Part shown: positions 15,811-24,825 of the stretch, piece after piece
Layout of the letters: every line of letters begins with the position of its first letter
Numbering within the stretch: the stretch's first letter is position 1
Origin: DASRWT01 sp963748485
GTDB taxonomy: Bacteria; Methylomirabilota; Methylomirabilia; Rokubacteriales; CSP1-6
Assembly: GCA_963748485.1 (NCBI GenBank)
Contig: CAVVJF010000011.1
Span: 124,001-188,000 of the forward strand
Direction of reading: 5' to 3'
DNA: 64,000 bases
Position numbers and translations under genes: made by a program
Notes under the pieces: generated by a model
Told to the model about the DNA's origin: nothing
What the model saw: only the letters and a program-made list of their open reading frames with translations
Database searches by the model: none

Positions 15811-16751
15811 GTCTCCTCGTGCTGGATGCGGGCCCGCTCACCACCGTGCAGGATCTTGGCCGCGTGGGCCATCTCCGCGTGGGCATCCCGCCGTCCGGCC
15901 CCGTGGATCGGGACGCTTTCGTGCTCGCCAATCGCCTCGTGGGCAATCCCGACGGCGCCGCCGGCCTGGAGTGCACGCTCAACGGCCCCCGCCTGGAATT
16001 CGGCGACGCGCGCTGGGTGGCGGTGACCGGCGCGGAGGTCCCCGTGACGGTCGACGGCGCCGAGCAGCCGACGTGGGCCGCGTTTCCGGTGCGCGCTGGC
16101 GGCGTCCTCAAGATCGGCGCCGCCCGGTCGGGGGTACGCGCCTATGTCGCGGTCTCCGGCGGGCTGGATACGCCTCCCGCGCTCGGCTCGCGTGCCACAT
16201 ACCTGCGGGGCACGCTCGGCGGCATCCATGGGCGCGCCCTCCGCAAGAACGACGCGCTTCCGCTGGGCGCCGCTCCTCCGATGGCCGGCGCCCGCCGGGT
16301 CCGGCCGGACCGAATTCCCACCTATGGCGACGAGCCAGCGATCGACACCATCCTGGGCCCCCAGGACGACCGCTTTTCCGCCGCGGGAATCGCCGTTCTC
16401 TTCGCGGGGCCGTATGAGATGCTCCCCCAGTCGGACCGGATGGGCGCGCGGTTCAAGGGCGCGCGGATCGAGCACACGCGCGGCCACGACATCATCTCCG
16501 ACGGCATCGCGCCGGGCGCCATCCAGGTGATCGGGGATGGCCAGCCCATCGTGCTGCTGGTGGATCGGCAAACTGCGGGAGGCTACACGAAGATCGGCGC
16601 GGTATGCTCGTACGAGATCGGACGCGTCGGGCAGCTGAAGCCCGGCCAGTGGCTGCGGTTCCGCCGCGTCACCGTGGCAGCGGCGCACGCTGCGCTGGCC
16701 GCTCGGCGCGCCGCCCTCGAGACGGCCATCGACGTAGGCTCCTCCCCCTAG
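15807..16751 (+). CDS. pxpC: 5-oxoprolinase subunit PxpC (KipA/biotin-dependent carboxylase-like)
   Basis: 314-residue partner of PxpB. The start is GTG 15807 (GTGA overlap), giving the normal N-terminus SLLVLDAGPLTTVQDLGRVG. Family landmarks are GIPPSGPVDRDAFVLANRLV, GLECTLNGPRLEF and the C-terminal SDGIAPGAIQVIGDGQPIVL with DRQTAGGYTKIG. Known role of the family: with PxpA and PxpB it opens 5-oxoproline to glutamate using ATP. It ends just before REP-like copy B and the aminotransferase gene. Confidence 0.92.
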   Translation: MSLLVLDAGPLTTVQDLGRVGHLRVGIPPSGPVDRDAFVLANRLVGNPDGAAGLECTLNGPRLEFGDARWVAVTGAEVPVTVDGAEQPTWAAFPVRAGGVLKIGAARSGVRAYVAVSGGLDTPPALGSRATYLRGTLGGIHGRALRKNDALPLGAAPPMAGARRVRPDRIPTYGDEPAIDTILGPQDDRFSAAGIAVLFAGPYEMLPQSDRMGARFKGARIEHTRGHDIISDGIAPGAIQVIGDGQPIVLLVDRQTAGGYTKIGAVCSYEIGRVGQLKPGQWLRFRRVTVAAAHAALAARRAALETAIDVGSSP

Positions 16752-16773
16752 CCCTCTCCCCAAGGGGAGAGGG
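16752..16773. repeat. REP-like palindrome, copy B
   Basis: CCCTCTCCCC (16752-16761), AA, GGGGAGAGGG (16764-16773): a 10-bp perfect inverted repeat just after the pxpC stop. It could weakly terminate or stabilise the transcript; no T-run follows, so it is not a standard terminator. Confidence 0.75.
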
Positions 16774-16789
16774 GAATGAGGTAGTGAAC

Positions 16790-18118
16790 ATGACATTGGA
16801 ACACGCCATCCGCGACTATCAGGCCAAGACCCCCCGTTCGCGCCAGTTGTTCGAGGACGCGCTGCGCGTCATGCCCGGCGGCAACAGCCGGACCACGACC
16901 TTCTTCGATCCGTACCCCTTCTATATCGCGCGCGGCGCGGGGGCGCGCATCTGGGACGCCGACGGCAACGAGCGCCTCGACTTCAACGGCAACTACACGA
17001 GTCTCATCCTCGGCCACGCCAATCCCGCGGTGGTGAAGGCCATCCAGGAAGCGGCCGTGCATGGGATGTCCTTCCCCGGGCCCAGCGAGCACGAGATCCG
17101 GCTCGCCGACATCCTCACCAAGCGCATTCCCACCATGGAGGTGGTGCGGTTCGCCAACTCCGGCACCGAGGCCACCATGCACGCCATCCGCGTGGCGCGC
17201 GCCTTCACCGGCCGATCGAAGATCGCCAAGTTCGAGGGCGCCTATCACGGCACCCACGACTGGGTGCTGGTGAGCGTCTCGACCGCCGAGGGCGAGGGCG
17301 GCTCGCGGAAGCGGCCGAAGGCGGTGGCGTGGTCGGCGGGCGTGCCGGGCGCCGTGCTCAAGCACGTGGTCGTGCTGCCGTGGAACGATCTCGATGCATG
17401 CGTGAAGATTCTGGAGAAGGAGGCGCGCGATCTCGCCGCCCTCATCATCGATCCCCTGCTCGCCAACGCGGGTCTGATCCCCGTACGCGAGGGCTTCCTC
17501 GAGGGGCTGCGGGAGGCGACGGCGCGCCTCGGCATCCTCCTCATCTTCGACGAGGTGATTTCTTTCCGTGTTGCAACGGGTGGCGCGCAGGCGCGCTTCA
17601 ACATCCGCCCCGACCTCACCACGCTGGGGAAGATCATCGGCGGCGGGCTCGCCGTGGGCGCCTTCGGCGGTCGTGCCGAGGTGATGAACTTCTACGACCC
17701 GCGCGGCGGCAAGGGCCGCATCAACCACGGCGGCACCTTCAACGCGAACCCGCTGACGATGGCAGGCGGGGTGGCCACCATGGAGCAGCTCACGCCGGAG
17801 TCGTATGCGCGTCTGGACGCGCTCGGTGACCGCCTGCGCCAGGGCGTGGGCCGCGTGTTGCGGAAGCAGAAGTATCCAGGGCAGATCACCGGCACCGGCT
17901 CGCTCTTCTGGCTGCACCACACGAAAAAGCGGCTCACCGACTACCGCTCGCAGCGGCCCGAGGACCCCAAGGCCGCCGTCACGACCTTCATGTCGCTCAT
18001 CAACGAGGGCTTCCTGATCTCGCAGCGCGGGCTGGGGGCCTGCTCCCTGGCCATGACCGACGCCGACGTGGACCGCTTCGTCGAAGCGGTCGGCCGGGTG
18101 CTCGCGGGGCGGGCCTAG
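16790..18118 (+). CDS. class III aminotransferase, glutamate-1-semialdehyde aminomutase-like
   Basis: 442-residue PLP enzyme of the HemL-like branch of fold type I. Landmarks: VMPGGNSRTTTFFDPYPFYI at the N-terminus, SGTEATMHAIRVARAFTGR for phosphate binding, HGTHDW, the aspartate of LIFDEVISF, and the PLP lysine in TTLGKIIGGGLAVGAFGG. HemL-like proteins encoded outside haem operons often act on other amino acids. Its place after DUF1445/PxpBC suggests a substrate related to glutamate (inference). ATG 16790 is preceded by GAATGAGGTAGTGAAC. It converges on the next gene, ends overlapping by 4 bp. Confidence 0.88.
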   Translation: MTLEHAIRDYQAKTPRSRQLFEDALRVMPGGNSRTTTFFDPYPFYIARGAGARIWDADGNERLDFNGNYTSLILGHANPAVVKAIQEAAVHGMSFPGPSEHEIRLADILTKRIPTMEVVRFANSGTEATMHAIRVARAFTGRSKIAKFEGAYHGTHDWVLVSVSTAEGEGGSRKRPKAVAWSAGVPGAVLKHVVVLPWNDLDACVKILEKEARDLAALIIDPLLANAGLIPVREGFLEGLREATARLGILLIFDEVISFRVATGGAQARFNIRPDLTTLGKIIGGGLAVGAFGGRAEVMNFYDPRGGKGRINHGGTFNANPLTMAGGVATMEQLTPESYARLDALGDRLRQGVGRVLRKQKYPGQITGTGSLFWLHHTKKRLTDYRSQRPEDPKAAVTTFMSLINEGFLISQRGLGACSLAMTDADVDRFVEAVGRVLAGRA

Positions 18119-19071
18119 GCGCCCGCGCGCTCCAGCCGGCTGACCGCGTCCGCGTCGAGGCGGATGCGGGCGGCATCGGCGAGCTCCTTCATCTGCGCCA
18201 CCGACGTGGCGCTGGCGATTGGAGCGGTGATGCTCGGCCGCGCGAGCAGCCAGGCCACCGCGACCTGGCCCGGGGTCGCGCCGAGACGCTTGGCCTCGCC
18301 CTCCACCGCGTCCAGGACCGCCCAGCCGCGGTCGTTCATGTAGCGCTTGCTGATCCCGGCCGCACGGGGCGTGCTGGGAAGGGCCCCGCCGCGGTGATAC
18401 TTGCCGGTGAGGAACCCGGCGGCGAGTGAGAAGTAGGGGATCACCGCGATCCCCCGCGCGCGGCACAGCGGCTCTAGCTCCTTCTCGTAGTCCGCGCGCT
18501 CCACGAGGTTGTAGCAGGGCTGGAGCGTTGCGTAGGCGGACACGCCGGCTTTCTGGCTCACATCGAGGGCCTCGGCGAAGCGCGTGGCGCCGTAGTTGGA
18601 CGCGCCGATGGCCCGCACCCTGCCGGACTTTACCAGCGCGTCGAATGCGCGCAGGGTCTCGTCGAGCGGGGCCGCGGCGTCGTCGATGTGGGCCTGGTAG
18701 AGGTCGATGTAGTCGGTCTGGAGCCGGCGCAGCGAGTCCTCCACCGCCTTGGCGATGCGCGCGCCGGCGAGGCCCTTGTCGCCCGGCCCGTCGCCCATGG
18801 GGTTGCCGAGCTTGGTCGCCACGATCACCCGCTTGCGGTTGCCACGCGCCTTCATCCAGCGGCCGAGCACGATCTCGGACTCGCCGCCGGTATGGCCCGG
18901 CGCCCAGCGCGAGTAGACATCGGCGGTGTCGATGAAGTCGCCGCCGGCCTCCGCGTAGGCGTCGAGCACGGCGAACGAGGTGGGCTCGTCGCAGGTCCAG
19001 CCGAGGACATTGCCGCCGAAGCAGATCGAGGAGACGTGTATGCCGGTCGGGCCGAGCGCTCGCTTGTCCAT
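18115..19071 (-). CDS. aldo/keto reductase
   Basis: 318-residue NADPH-dependent reductase with a TIM-barrel fold. The family signature is clear: FIDTADVYSRWAPGHTGGES (catalytic Asp and Tyr), the lysine in IVATKLGNP, the QTDYIDLYQAHIDD strand, and IGASNYGA. The C-terminal PIASATSVAQMKEL is the cofactor-binding segment. It is a single gene between a convergent aminotransferase and the divergent gcvT. Substrate unknown. Confidence 0.92.
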   Translation of the reverse strand: MDKRALGPTGIHVSSICFGGNVLGWTCDEPTSFAVLDAYAEAGGDFIDTADVYSRWAPGHTGGESEIVLGRWMKARGNRKRVIVATKLGNPMGDGPGDKGLAGARIAKAVEDSLRRLQTDYIDLYQAHIDDAAAPLDETLRAFDALVKSGRVRAIGASNYGATRFAEALDVSQKAGVSAYATLQPCYNLVERADYEKELEPLCRARGIAVIPYFSLAAGFLTGKYHRGGALPSTPRAAGISKRYMNDRGWAVLDAVEGEAKRLGATPGQVAVAWLLARPSITAPIASATSVAQMKELADAARIRLDADAVSRLERAGA

Positions 19072-19106
19072 GGGGCGATTCTGCCATAAGATGAGGCCGA
19101 TTTCCG

Positions 19107-20222
19107 ATGACCGCCCACGAATCCGGCCCGCTCAAGCGCACGCCGCTCTACGACGTCCACGTCAAGGCCGGCGCCCGCATGGTTCCCTTCGGCGGCTGGG
19201 AGATGCCGGTGCAGTACGCGGGCGTCATCGAGGAGCACCGCGCCGTGCGCTCCGCCGTCGGCCTCTTCGACATCAGCCACATGGGCGAGTTCGAGGTCGA
19301 AGGGCCCGGCGCCCTCGCCGTCCTGCAGCGGCTTTGCACCAACGACGCCAGCGCGCTCACCCGCGGCCAGGTGCAATACTCGCTCCTCTGCTTTCCCGAA
19401 GGCGGAATCGTGGACGACCTCACCCTGTACCGCTTCGAGGACGCCCGCTACATGCTCACCGTCAACGCCTCCAACATCGACAAGGACTGGGCGTGGGTGA
19501 CGTCGAACGGCGCGGGGGCGACGTGGCGCAACATGAGCGCGGACACCGCGCTGCTTGCGGTGCAGGGGCCGAAGGCGGAAGGCCTCGTCCAGCGTCTCGC
19601 CGACACCGACGTGGTAGGCGTCCGCTACTATCACTTCACGCGCGGCAAGGTCGCGGGCGTGCCCGCGGTGATCTCGCGTACCGGCTACACCGGCGAGGAC
19701 GGCTTCGAGCTCTACACGCCCGCCGGCGAGGCGGAGCGGCTCTGGCACGCGCTCCTGGAGGCGGGACGGGGCAACGGGATACAGCCCATCGGCCTCGGCG
19801 CGCGGGACACGCTGCGGCTGGAGATGAAGTTCGCGCTCTACGGCAACGACATCGACCAGACCACCAATCCCCTCGAGGCGGGCCTGGGCTGGGTGGTCAA
19901 GCCCGCCAAGGGCGACTTCATCGGGCGAGACGCCATCGAGGCGATGCGCGCCGCCGGCGTGCCGCGCAAGCTCGTGGGCGTCGAGATGGTCGAGCGCCAG
20001 GTGCCGCGCCACGGCTACCGCATCTTCGCCGCCGGCGCGCCGGTGGGCGTGGTCACCTCCGGCTCGTTCTCGCCGAGCCTCGAACGCGGGATCGGCATGG
20101 GCTACGTGCGGACGGACCTTGCGACGATCGGGACCGAGCTGGAGATCGAGATCCGTGGGGCCGGGCAGCGCGCGCGCGTGGCGCGCACGCCGTTTTCTCC
20201 TTCCAAAGCCAAGAAGTCGTAG
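19107..20222 (+). CDS. gcvT: glycine cleavage system T protein (aminomethyltransferase)
   Basis: 371-residue folate-dependent enzyme that moves the methylene group of the GcvH-bound aminomethyl arm to tetrahydrofolate. Landmarks: MVPFGGWEMPVQYAGVIEEH, VGLFDISHMGEFEVEGP, the ARDTLRLEMKFALYGND catalytic region and the C-terminal GVVTSGSFSPSLERGIGMGY. Length is normal. It begins the run gcvT-gcvH-gcvPA-gcvPB, with 9 bp to gcvH. This gene is intact, unlike the gcvP halves downstream. Confidence 0.96.
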   Translation: MTAHESGPLKRTPLYDVHVKAGARMVPFGGWEMPVQYAGVIEEHRAVRSAVGLFDISHMGEFEVEGPGALAVLQRLCTNDASALTRGQVQYSLLCFPEGGIVDDLTLYRFEDARYMLTVNASNIDKDWAWVTSNGAGATWRNMSADTALLAVQGPKAEGLVQRLADTDVVGVRYYHFTRGKVAGVPAVISRTGYTGEDGFELYTPAGEAERLWHALLEAGRGNGIQPIGLGARDTLRLEMKFALYGNDIDQTTNPLEAGLGWVVKPAKGDFIGRDAIEAMRAAGVPRKLVGVEMVERQVPRHGYRIFAAGAPVGVVTSGSFSPSLERGIGMGYVRTDLATIGTELEIEIRGAGQRARVARTPFSPSKAKKS

Positions 20223-20231
20223 GGGGGCGCG

Positions 20232-20624
20232 ATGTCCAAGGTGCCGGGAGAGCTCAAGTACACCAAGGAACACGAGTGGGCGAAGATCGACGGCGACCGC
20301 GCCCGTATCGGCATCACAGCCTTCGCTCAGGAGCAGCTGGGCGACGTGGTGTTCGTCGAGCTGCCCAAGGTCGGCGCCAAGGTCTCCAGCATGAAGACCT
20401 TCGGGGTGGTCGAGTCGGTGAAGGCGGTGTCGGACCTCTTCGCGCCGCTCACCGGCGAGGTGGTGGAGGTCAATGCCGAGTTGCCCAAGAAGCCCGAGGT
20501 GGTGAACAGCGACCCCTACGGGGCGGGCTGGATGATCGTGATCAAGATGACGTCGGCCGCGGAGGCGGGGGCCCTCCTGAGCCCCGCCCAGTACGAGCAG
20601 CTGATCGCCGGCGGCGGTCACTGA
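20232..20624 (+). CDS. gcvH: glycine cleavage system H protein
   Basis: 130-residue lipoyl carrier protein. The lipoylated lysine lies in MKTFGVVESVKAVSDLFAPL (ESVKA, about residue 64). The ribosome binding site is AGGGGGGCGCG before ATG 20232. It carries the aminomethyl intermediate between GcvP and GcvT. Lipoate for this lysine may come from the lipoate ligase-like gene further down the same run. Confidence 0.96.
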   Translation: MSKVPGELKYTKEHEWAKIDGDRARIGITAFAQEQLGDVVFVELPKVGAKVSSMKTFGVVESVKAVSDLFAPLTGEVVEVNAELPKKPEVVNSDPYGAGWMIVIKMTSAAEAGALLSPAQYEQLIAGGGH

Positions 20625-20641
20625 GCGGGCCCGCCGAGCCG

Positions 20642-21987
20642 ATGCGCTACATCTCGAACACGCCCGGCCAGCAGAAGGAGATGCTCGCGCGGATCGGCGC
20701 CGCCAGCATCGAGGCGCTCCTCGCCAATGTGCCCGCCAAGGCGCGGCTCTCGCGGCCGCTCGCCCTGCCCGCCGCGATGGCGGAGGGCGACCTCGTACGC
20801 CACCTCCGCGGCATCGCCGGCCAGAACGCCAATGCCGACGACTTCGCCTGCTTCCTCGGTGCCGGCTCCTACGATCACGCGATCCCGAGCCCAATAAACC
20901 ACCTGATTTCCCGAGGGGAATTCTTCACCGCGTACACGCCCTATCAGCCCGAGGCCAGCCAGGGGACCCTCCGGACCATCTTCGAGTATCAGACCATGAT
21001 GGCCGAGCTCACCGGGATGGACGTGGCGAACGCCTCGATCTACGACGGCGCCTCCTCCCTCGCCGAGGCCGTGCTCATGGCGCACTCGGTGACGGGGCGG
21101 GCGGAGACAGCGTGGAGCCGCGGGGTGAACCCGCTGTACCAGCAGGTGGTCGAGACGTACTGCGAGGGGCCCGATCTCCGGCTCAAGATGGTACGGCTCG
21201 GCGACGGCGTGACGGATCTGGACGCGCTCGGCAAGGCGGTGACGGAGCGGACGGCGGCGGTGGTGGTGCAGTACCCGAACTTCTTCGGTTGCCTGGAGGA
21301 CCTTCGCGCGGCGGCGGAGATCGCCCACGCCAAAGGCGCGCTGCTGGTGGTGGCGGCGGATCCGGTGAACCTCGGCTTCCTCACCCCGCCCGGCGCGCTC
21401 GGCGCCGACATCGTGGTGGGCGAGGGGCAGGGCCTGGGCGTGCCCATGAGCTTCGGCGGGCCCAATCTCGGCGTCTTCGCCGCCCGGGCCGATCTCGTGC
21501 GGCGCATGCCGGGGCGTCTGGTGGGCGCCACGGTGGACAAGGACGGCAAGCGCGGGTTCGTGCTCACGCTTGCAGACGCGCGAGCAGCACATCCGGCGGG
21601 AGAAGGCGACGTCGAACATCTGCACCAACGTCGCCCTCTGCGCCCTCATGGCCACCATCTACGTGTCCATCCTCGGTAGAGCATGGCCTCCGCAAGGTCG
21701 GCGAGCTCGCCACCGCCAAGGCGCACTACGCGGCGGAGCGCTTTGCCGCGGTGCCGGGCGTGAGCCTCCGCTTCCCCGCGCCGTTCTTCAAGGAGTTCGC
21801 GCTGACCCTGCCCAAGGCGCCCGATCGGGTGCTCAAGCGCCTCCTGAAGGACCGCATCCTCGCCGGCGTGCCCCTTCGGACCTTCGACCGCGCGGAGAAG
21901 AGCACGCTGCTCGTGGCGGTGACCGAGCGCCGGACCAAGGACGAGATCGACGCCTACGCCGCGGCCCTGGCCGCCGCGGTGGCGTGA
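20642..21987 (+). pseudogene. gcvPA: glycine decarboxylase subunit 1, frame interrupted twice
   Basis: N-terminal half of glycine decarboxylase, in the split two-subunit form. From ATG 20642 the text is a normal GcvPA (ISNTPGQQKEMLARIG; YQPEASQGTLRTIFEYQTMM; QYPNFFGCLEDL; MSFGGPNLGVFA). After GFVLTL the frame shifts: removing one T at 21570/21571 restores QTREQHIRREKATSNICTNV, and removing A 21678 restores GEHGLRKVGELATAKAHY to the end. Both are single-base insertions in otherwise perfect family sequence, so consensus error is likely. If real, the enzyme would be lost. Confidence 0.9.
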
Positions 21988-21995
21988 GGCCCGCC

Positions 21996-23471
21996 ATGGA
22001 AGCGCGCCCGCCCTACGACAAGCTGATCTTCGAGCTCTCCGCGCCCGGCCGCTTCGCCCACTCGCTGCCCGCGCTCGACGTGCCGTCCGCCGACCCCGCG
22101 AGCCTGGTGCCCGTCCCAGTACGTGCGCGCCACGCCGCCCGAGCTGCCGGAAGTCTCGGAAGTGGACGTGATCCGTCACTACTCGCGCCTCTCGCTCATG
22201 AACTACGGCGTGGACACGCACTTCTACCCGCTCGGCTCGTGCACCATGAAGTACAACCCCAAGATCAACGAGGACATGGCGCGGCTGCCCGGCTTCCTCC
22301 GCCTGCACCCGCTCGCGCCCGCGGCCAGCGAGCCAGGGCGCGCTCCAGCTCATGTGGGAGCTGGCGCGCGACCTCGCCGAGATCTCGGGGATGGACGACG
22401 TGTCCCTCCAGCCCGCGGCGGGGGCGCAGGGCGAGTTCGCCGGCGTGCTGATGATCCGCGCGTATCACCTCTCGCGCGGCGAGCGCCGCCACAAGGTGCT
22501 GATCCCCGACTCCGCACACGGCACCAATCCGGCCACCACCGCGCTCGCCGGCTTCTCGGTGGTGCAGCTCAAGTCCGACGAGGCGGGCGAGGTGGATCTC
22601 GCCGACCTCGAGCGGAACCTCGACGAGGACGTGGCCGCGTTCATGATCACCCAGCCGAACACGCTGGGGCTCTTCGAGTCCCGCATCCACCAGATCACCG
22701 AGATGTGCCACGCCAAGGGCGTGCAGGTGTACATGGACGGCGCCAACTTCAACGCCATCCTCGGCATCACGCGCCCGGGCGATCTCGGCTTCGATGTCTG
22801 CCACTTCAACCTGCACAAGACCTTCACCACGCCGCACGGCGGCGGCGGGCCGGGGGCGGGCCCGGTCGGCATCAAGGCGCACCTGGCGCCGTTCCTGCCC
22901 ACGCCGGTGGTGGTGAAGGCGGACGATGCCGGATACGCGCTCGACTGGAGCGCGCCCGCAGTCCATCGGCAAGCTCCAGGCCTTCTGGGGCAACTTCGGC
23001 ATGCTCGTGCGCGCCTACGCCTATATCCGCACGATGGGCCCCGACGGGCTGCGGGCGGTGTCGGACAACGCGGTGCTCAACGCCAACTACATCCTCAAGC
23101 GCCTCGAGGGCGACTACGACCGCGCCACCGCGGGCCCGTGCATGCACGAGTGCGTGGTCTCCGCGCGGCGGCAGAAGAAGCTGGGCGTCTCCGCCACCGA
23201 CATCGCCAAGCGCCTCCTCGACCTCGGCTTCTACGCCCCCACGACGTATTTCCCGTTGATCGTCGACGAGGCGCTCATGATCGAGCCCACCGAGACCGAG
23301 TCCAAGGAGACGCTCGACGCGTTCTGCGACGCCATGGTGCAGATCGCGCGGGAGGCGGAGACGGATCCCCACCGGATCCACGAGGCGCCCGTCACCACGC
23401 CGGTGCGGCGTCTCGACCAGACCCTGGCCGCGCGCCAGCCCGTGCTGAAGTGGACGCGCCCCTCATCCTGA
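21996..23471 (+). pseudogene. gcvPB: glycine decarboxylase subunit 2, frame interrupted three times
   Basis: C-terminal, PLP-binding half of glycine decarboxylase. Parts in three frames join to one family sequence: DKLIFELSAPGRFAHSLP; LPEVSEVDVIRHYSRLSLMN and YPLGSCTMKYNPKINED; DVSLQPAAGAQGEFAGVLMI with DSAHGTNPAT; the PLP lysine in DVCHFNLHKTFTTPHGGGGP; then SIGKLQAFWGNFGMLVRAYA to the end. Extra bases: G 22113, one C at 22333-22334, one C at 22955-22957. Removing each restores the expected residues. ATG 21996 follows gcvPA by 8 bp. Confidence 0.9.
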
Positions 23472-23479
23472 CGCGCTCT

Positions 23480-23527
23480 CCCTCATCCCGCCCCTCTCCC
23501 TCAGGGGCGAGGGTTAGGGTGAGGGGG
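23480..23527. repeat. REP-like palindrome, copy C
   Basis: CGCCCC, a nine-base loop TCTCCCTCA, then GGGGCG, followed by AGGGTTAGGGTGAGGGGG. It fills the gap between gcvPB and the lipoate ligase-like gene. It is the third member of the family seen at 15768 and 16752 and the copy closest to the widespread 'CCCTCACCCTAACCCTCTCCC' form. Confidence 0.65.
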
Positions 23528-23529
23528 CG

Positions 23530-24366
23530 ATGATGACCTTCCGGCTCCTGGTGACCGAGCCTCTCGACGGGGCAGCCAACATGGCCCTCGACGAGGCGCT
23601 GCTCCTCTCGCGCCTCGACGGGCGCGCGCCGCCCACGCTGCGGTTCTTCGGCTGGGACCCGCCGACCGTCTCGCTCGGCTATGGCCAGCCCCTGGACGGG
23701 CGCGTGGATCTCGAGGCCGCCCGGCGCATGGGCGTGGGCGTCGTGCGGCGGCCCACCGGCGGCAGCGCCATCCTCCACGAGGGACCGGAGCGCGAGCTCA
23801 CCTACAGCGTAACGGCGCGTCGCCGGCGACTTCCCCGGTGCCGACGATCTTCTGGCCACGTATCAGTGGATCGGCGCGCGCTCTGGAGGCGGGGCTCGTC
23901 GAGCTCGGCGCCCCGGTCGCCATGGTCGCGGCGCAGCCCTCCGACCCACGCACCATGCCCGCGTTCTGCTTCGCCCGCACGGGCTCGTACGAGCTGGAGG
24001 CGAGCGGCCTCAAGGTCGTGGGCAGCGCCCAGCGCCGTCAGGGCGCGGGCTTCCTGCAGCACGGCGCGGTGATGCTGGCCGCCGACCGCGAGCGCCTCGC
24101 CCGCGTGTTCCCCGGCAGCCGGGATCCGCTGGCGGGCATGACCACGCTCGAGGCGGTGCTGGGCCGCCGGCCTACCTTCGACGAGACGCACGATCGCGCT
24201 GGCGGAGGCCTTCAGGCGCGTGCACGGCATCGAGCTGCGCCCGAGCGGCCTCACCGCCGCCGAGACCGAGCTGGCGGAGACGCTCGCGCGCGACAAGTAC
24301 GGGTCGACGGAGTGGACGCGCGCGGGCCGCGTCGTCGGCGTCGCCCCACGTCCCGCCGTGCGATGA
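23530..24366 (+). pseudogene. lipoate-protein ligase A-like protein, frame interrupted three times
   Basis: Protein of the LplA/LipM biotin/lipoate ligase fold. Landmarks: NMALDEALLLSRLDG, RFFGWDPPTVSLGYGQPLDG, the RRPTGGSAILHEGPERELTY motif, and, after frame repair, KVVGSAQRRQGAGFLQHGAV with the adenylate-binding lysine region. Single-base insertions at C 23821, near 23875-23880 and C 24089... more exactly C 24189 each break the frame; removing them gives one continuous protein of about 277 residues ending at TGA 24364-24366. It sits in the gcv run, where a lipoate ligase or octanoyltransferase would serve GcvH. Confidence 0.82.
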
Positions 24367-24825
24367 CGGACGCGCCGCGCGAGTATCCCGACGCGCCACG
24401 CGTGGGCGTGGGGGCGGTGGTCCTCGAGGGCGACCGCGTGCTCCTCGTCCAGCGGGGCCGGCCGCCGTCCCAGGGGAAGTGGAGCCTGCCCGGCGGCCTC
24501 GTGCACCTGGGGGAGCGGCTCGAGGATGCCGTCCGGCGCGAGGTCACCGAGGAATGCGGCCTCGCCGTGCGCGTGCTCGATGTCTGCGGCGTCATCGATC
24601 GCGTGGTGCGTGACGGCGCCCCCGCCGGCGTCGACCGCGTCCGCTATCACTGGGTGATCGTGGACTACGTGGCGGAGCCGGCCGGCGGCACCCTTCGCGC
24701 GGCCAGTGACGCCGCCGACGCGCGCTGGGTTCCCGTCCGCGAACTCGGCCGCTACGACACCACCGACGGCCTGGCCGACATGATTCACCGCGCCGTTGAC
24801 ATTGGAAAGGAGACGCTCCCGATGA
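24363..24825 (+). CDS. NUDIX hydrolase (3' end uncertain)
   Basis: NUDIX pyrophosphohydrolase of about 150 residues. The Nudix box is GGLVHLGERLEDAVRREVTEE followed by CGL, matching GX5EX7REUXEEXGU. ATG 24363 overlaps the lipoate ligase stop (ATGA). After the normal C-terminal TTDGLADMIHRAV the frame has no stop: it reads in frame through the pepA ribosome binding site (GGAAAGGAG) and start codon at 24822. Either a base is missing near 24795, where a TGA lies in the next frame, or the two proteins are fused. The listed end is therefore approximate. Family context: ADP-ribose or 8-oxo-dGTP-type hydrolases. Confidence 0.8.

Noticed and set aside
21560..23000. Stops inside gcvPA and gcvPB considered as possible selenocysteine or recoding sites
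   Set aside because: The reading frame changes at each break, and removing a single base restores conserved sequence. No stop codon replaces a residue in the same frame.
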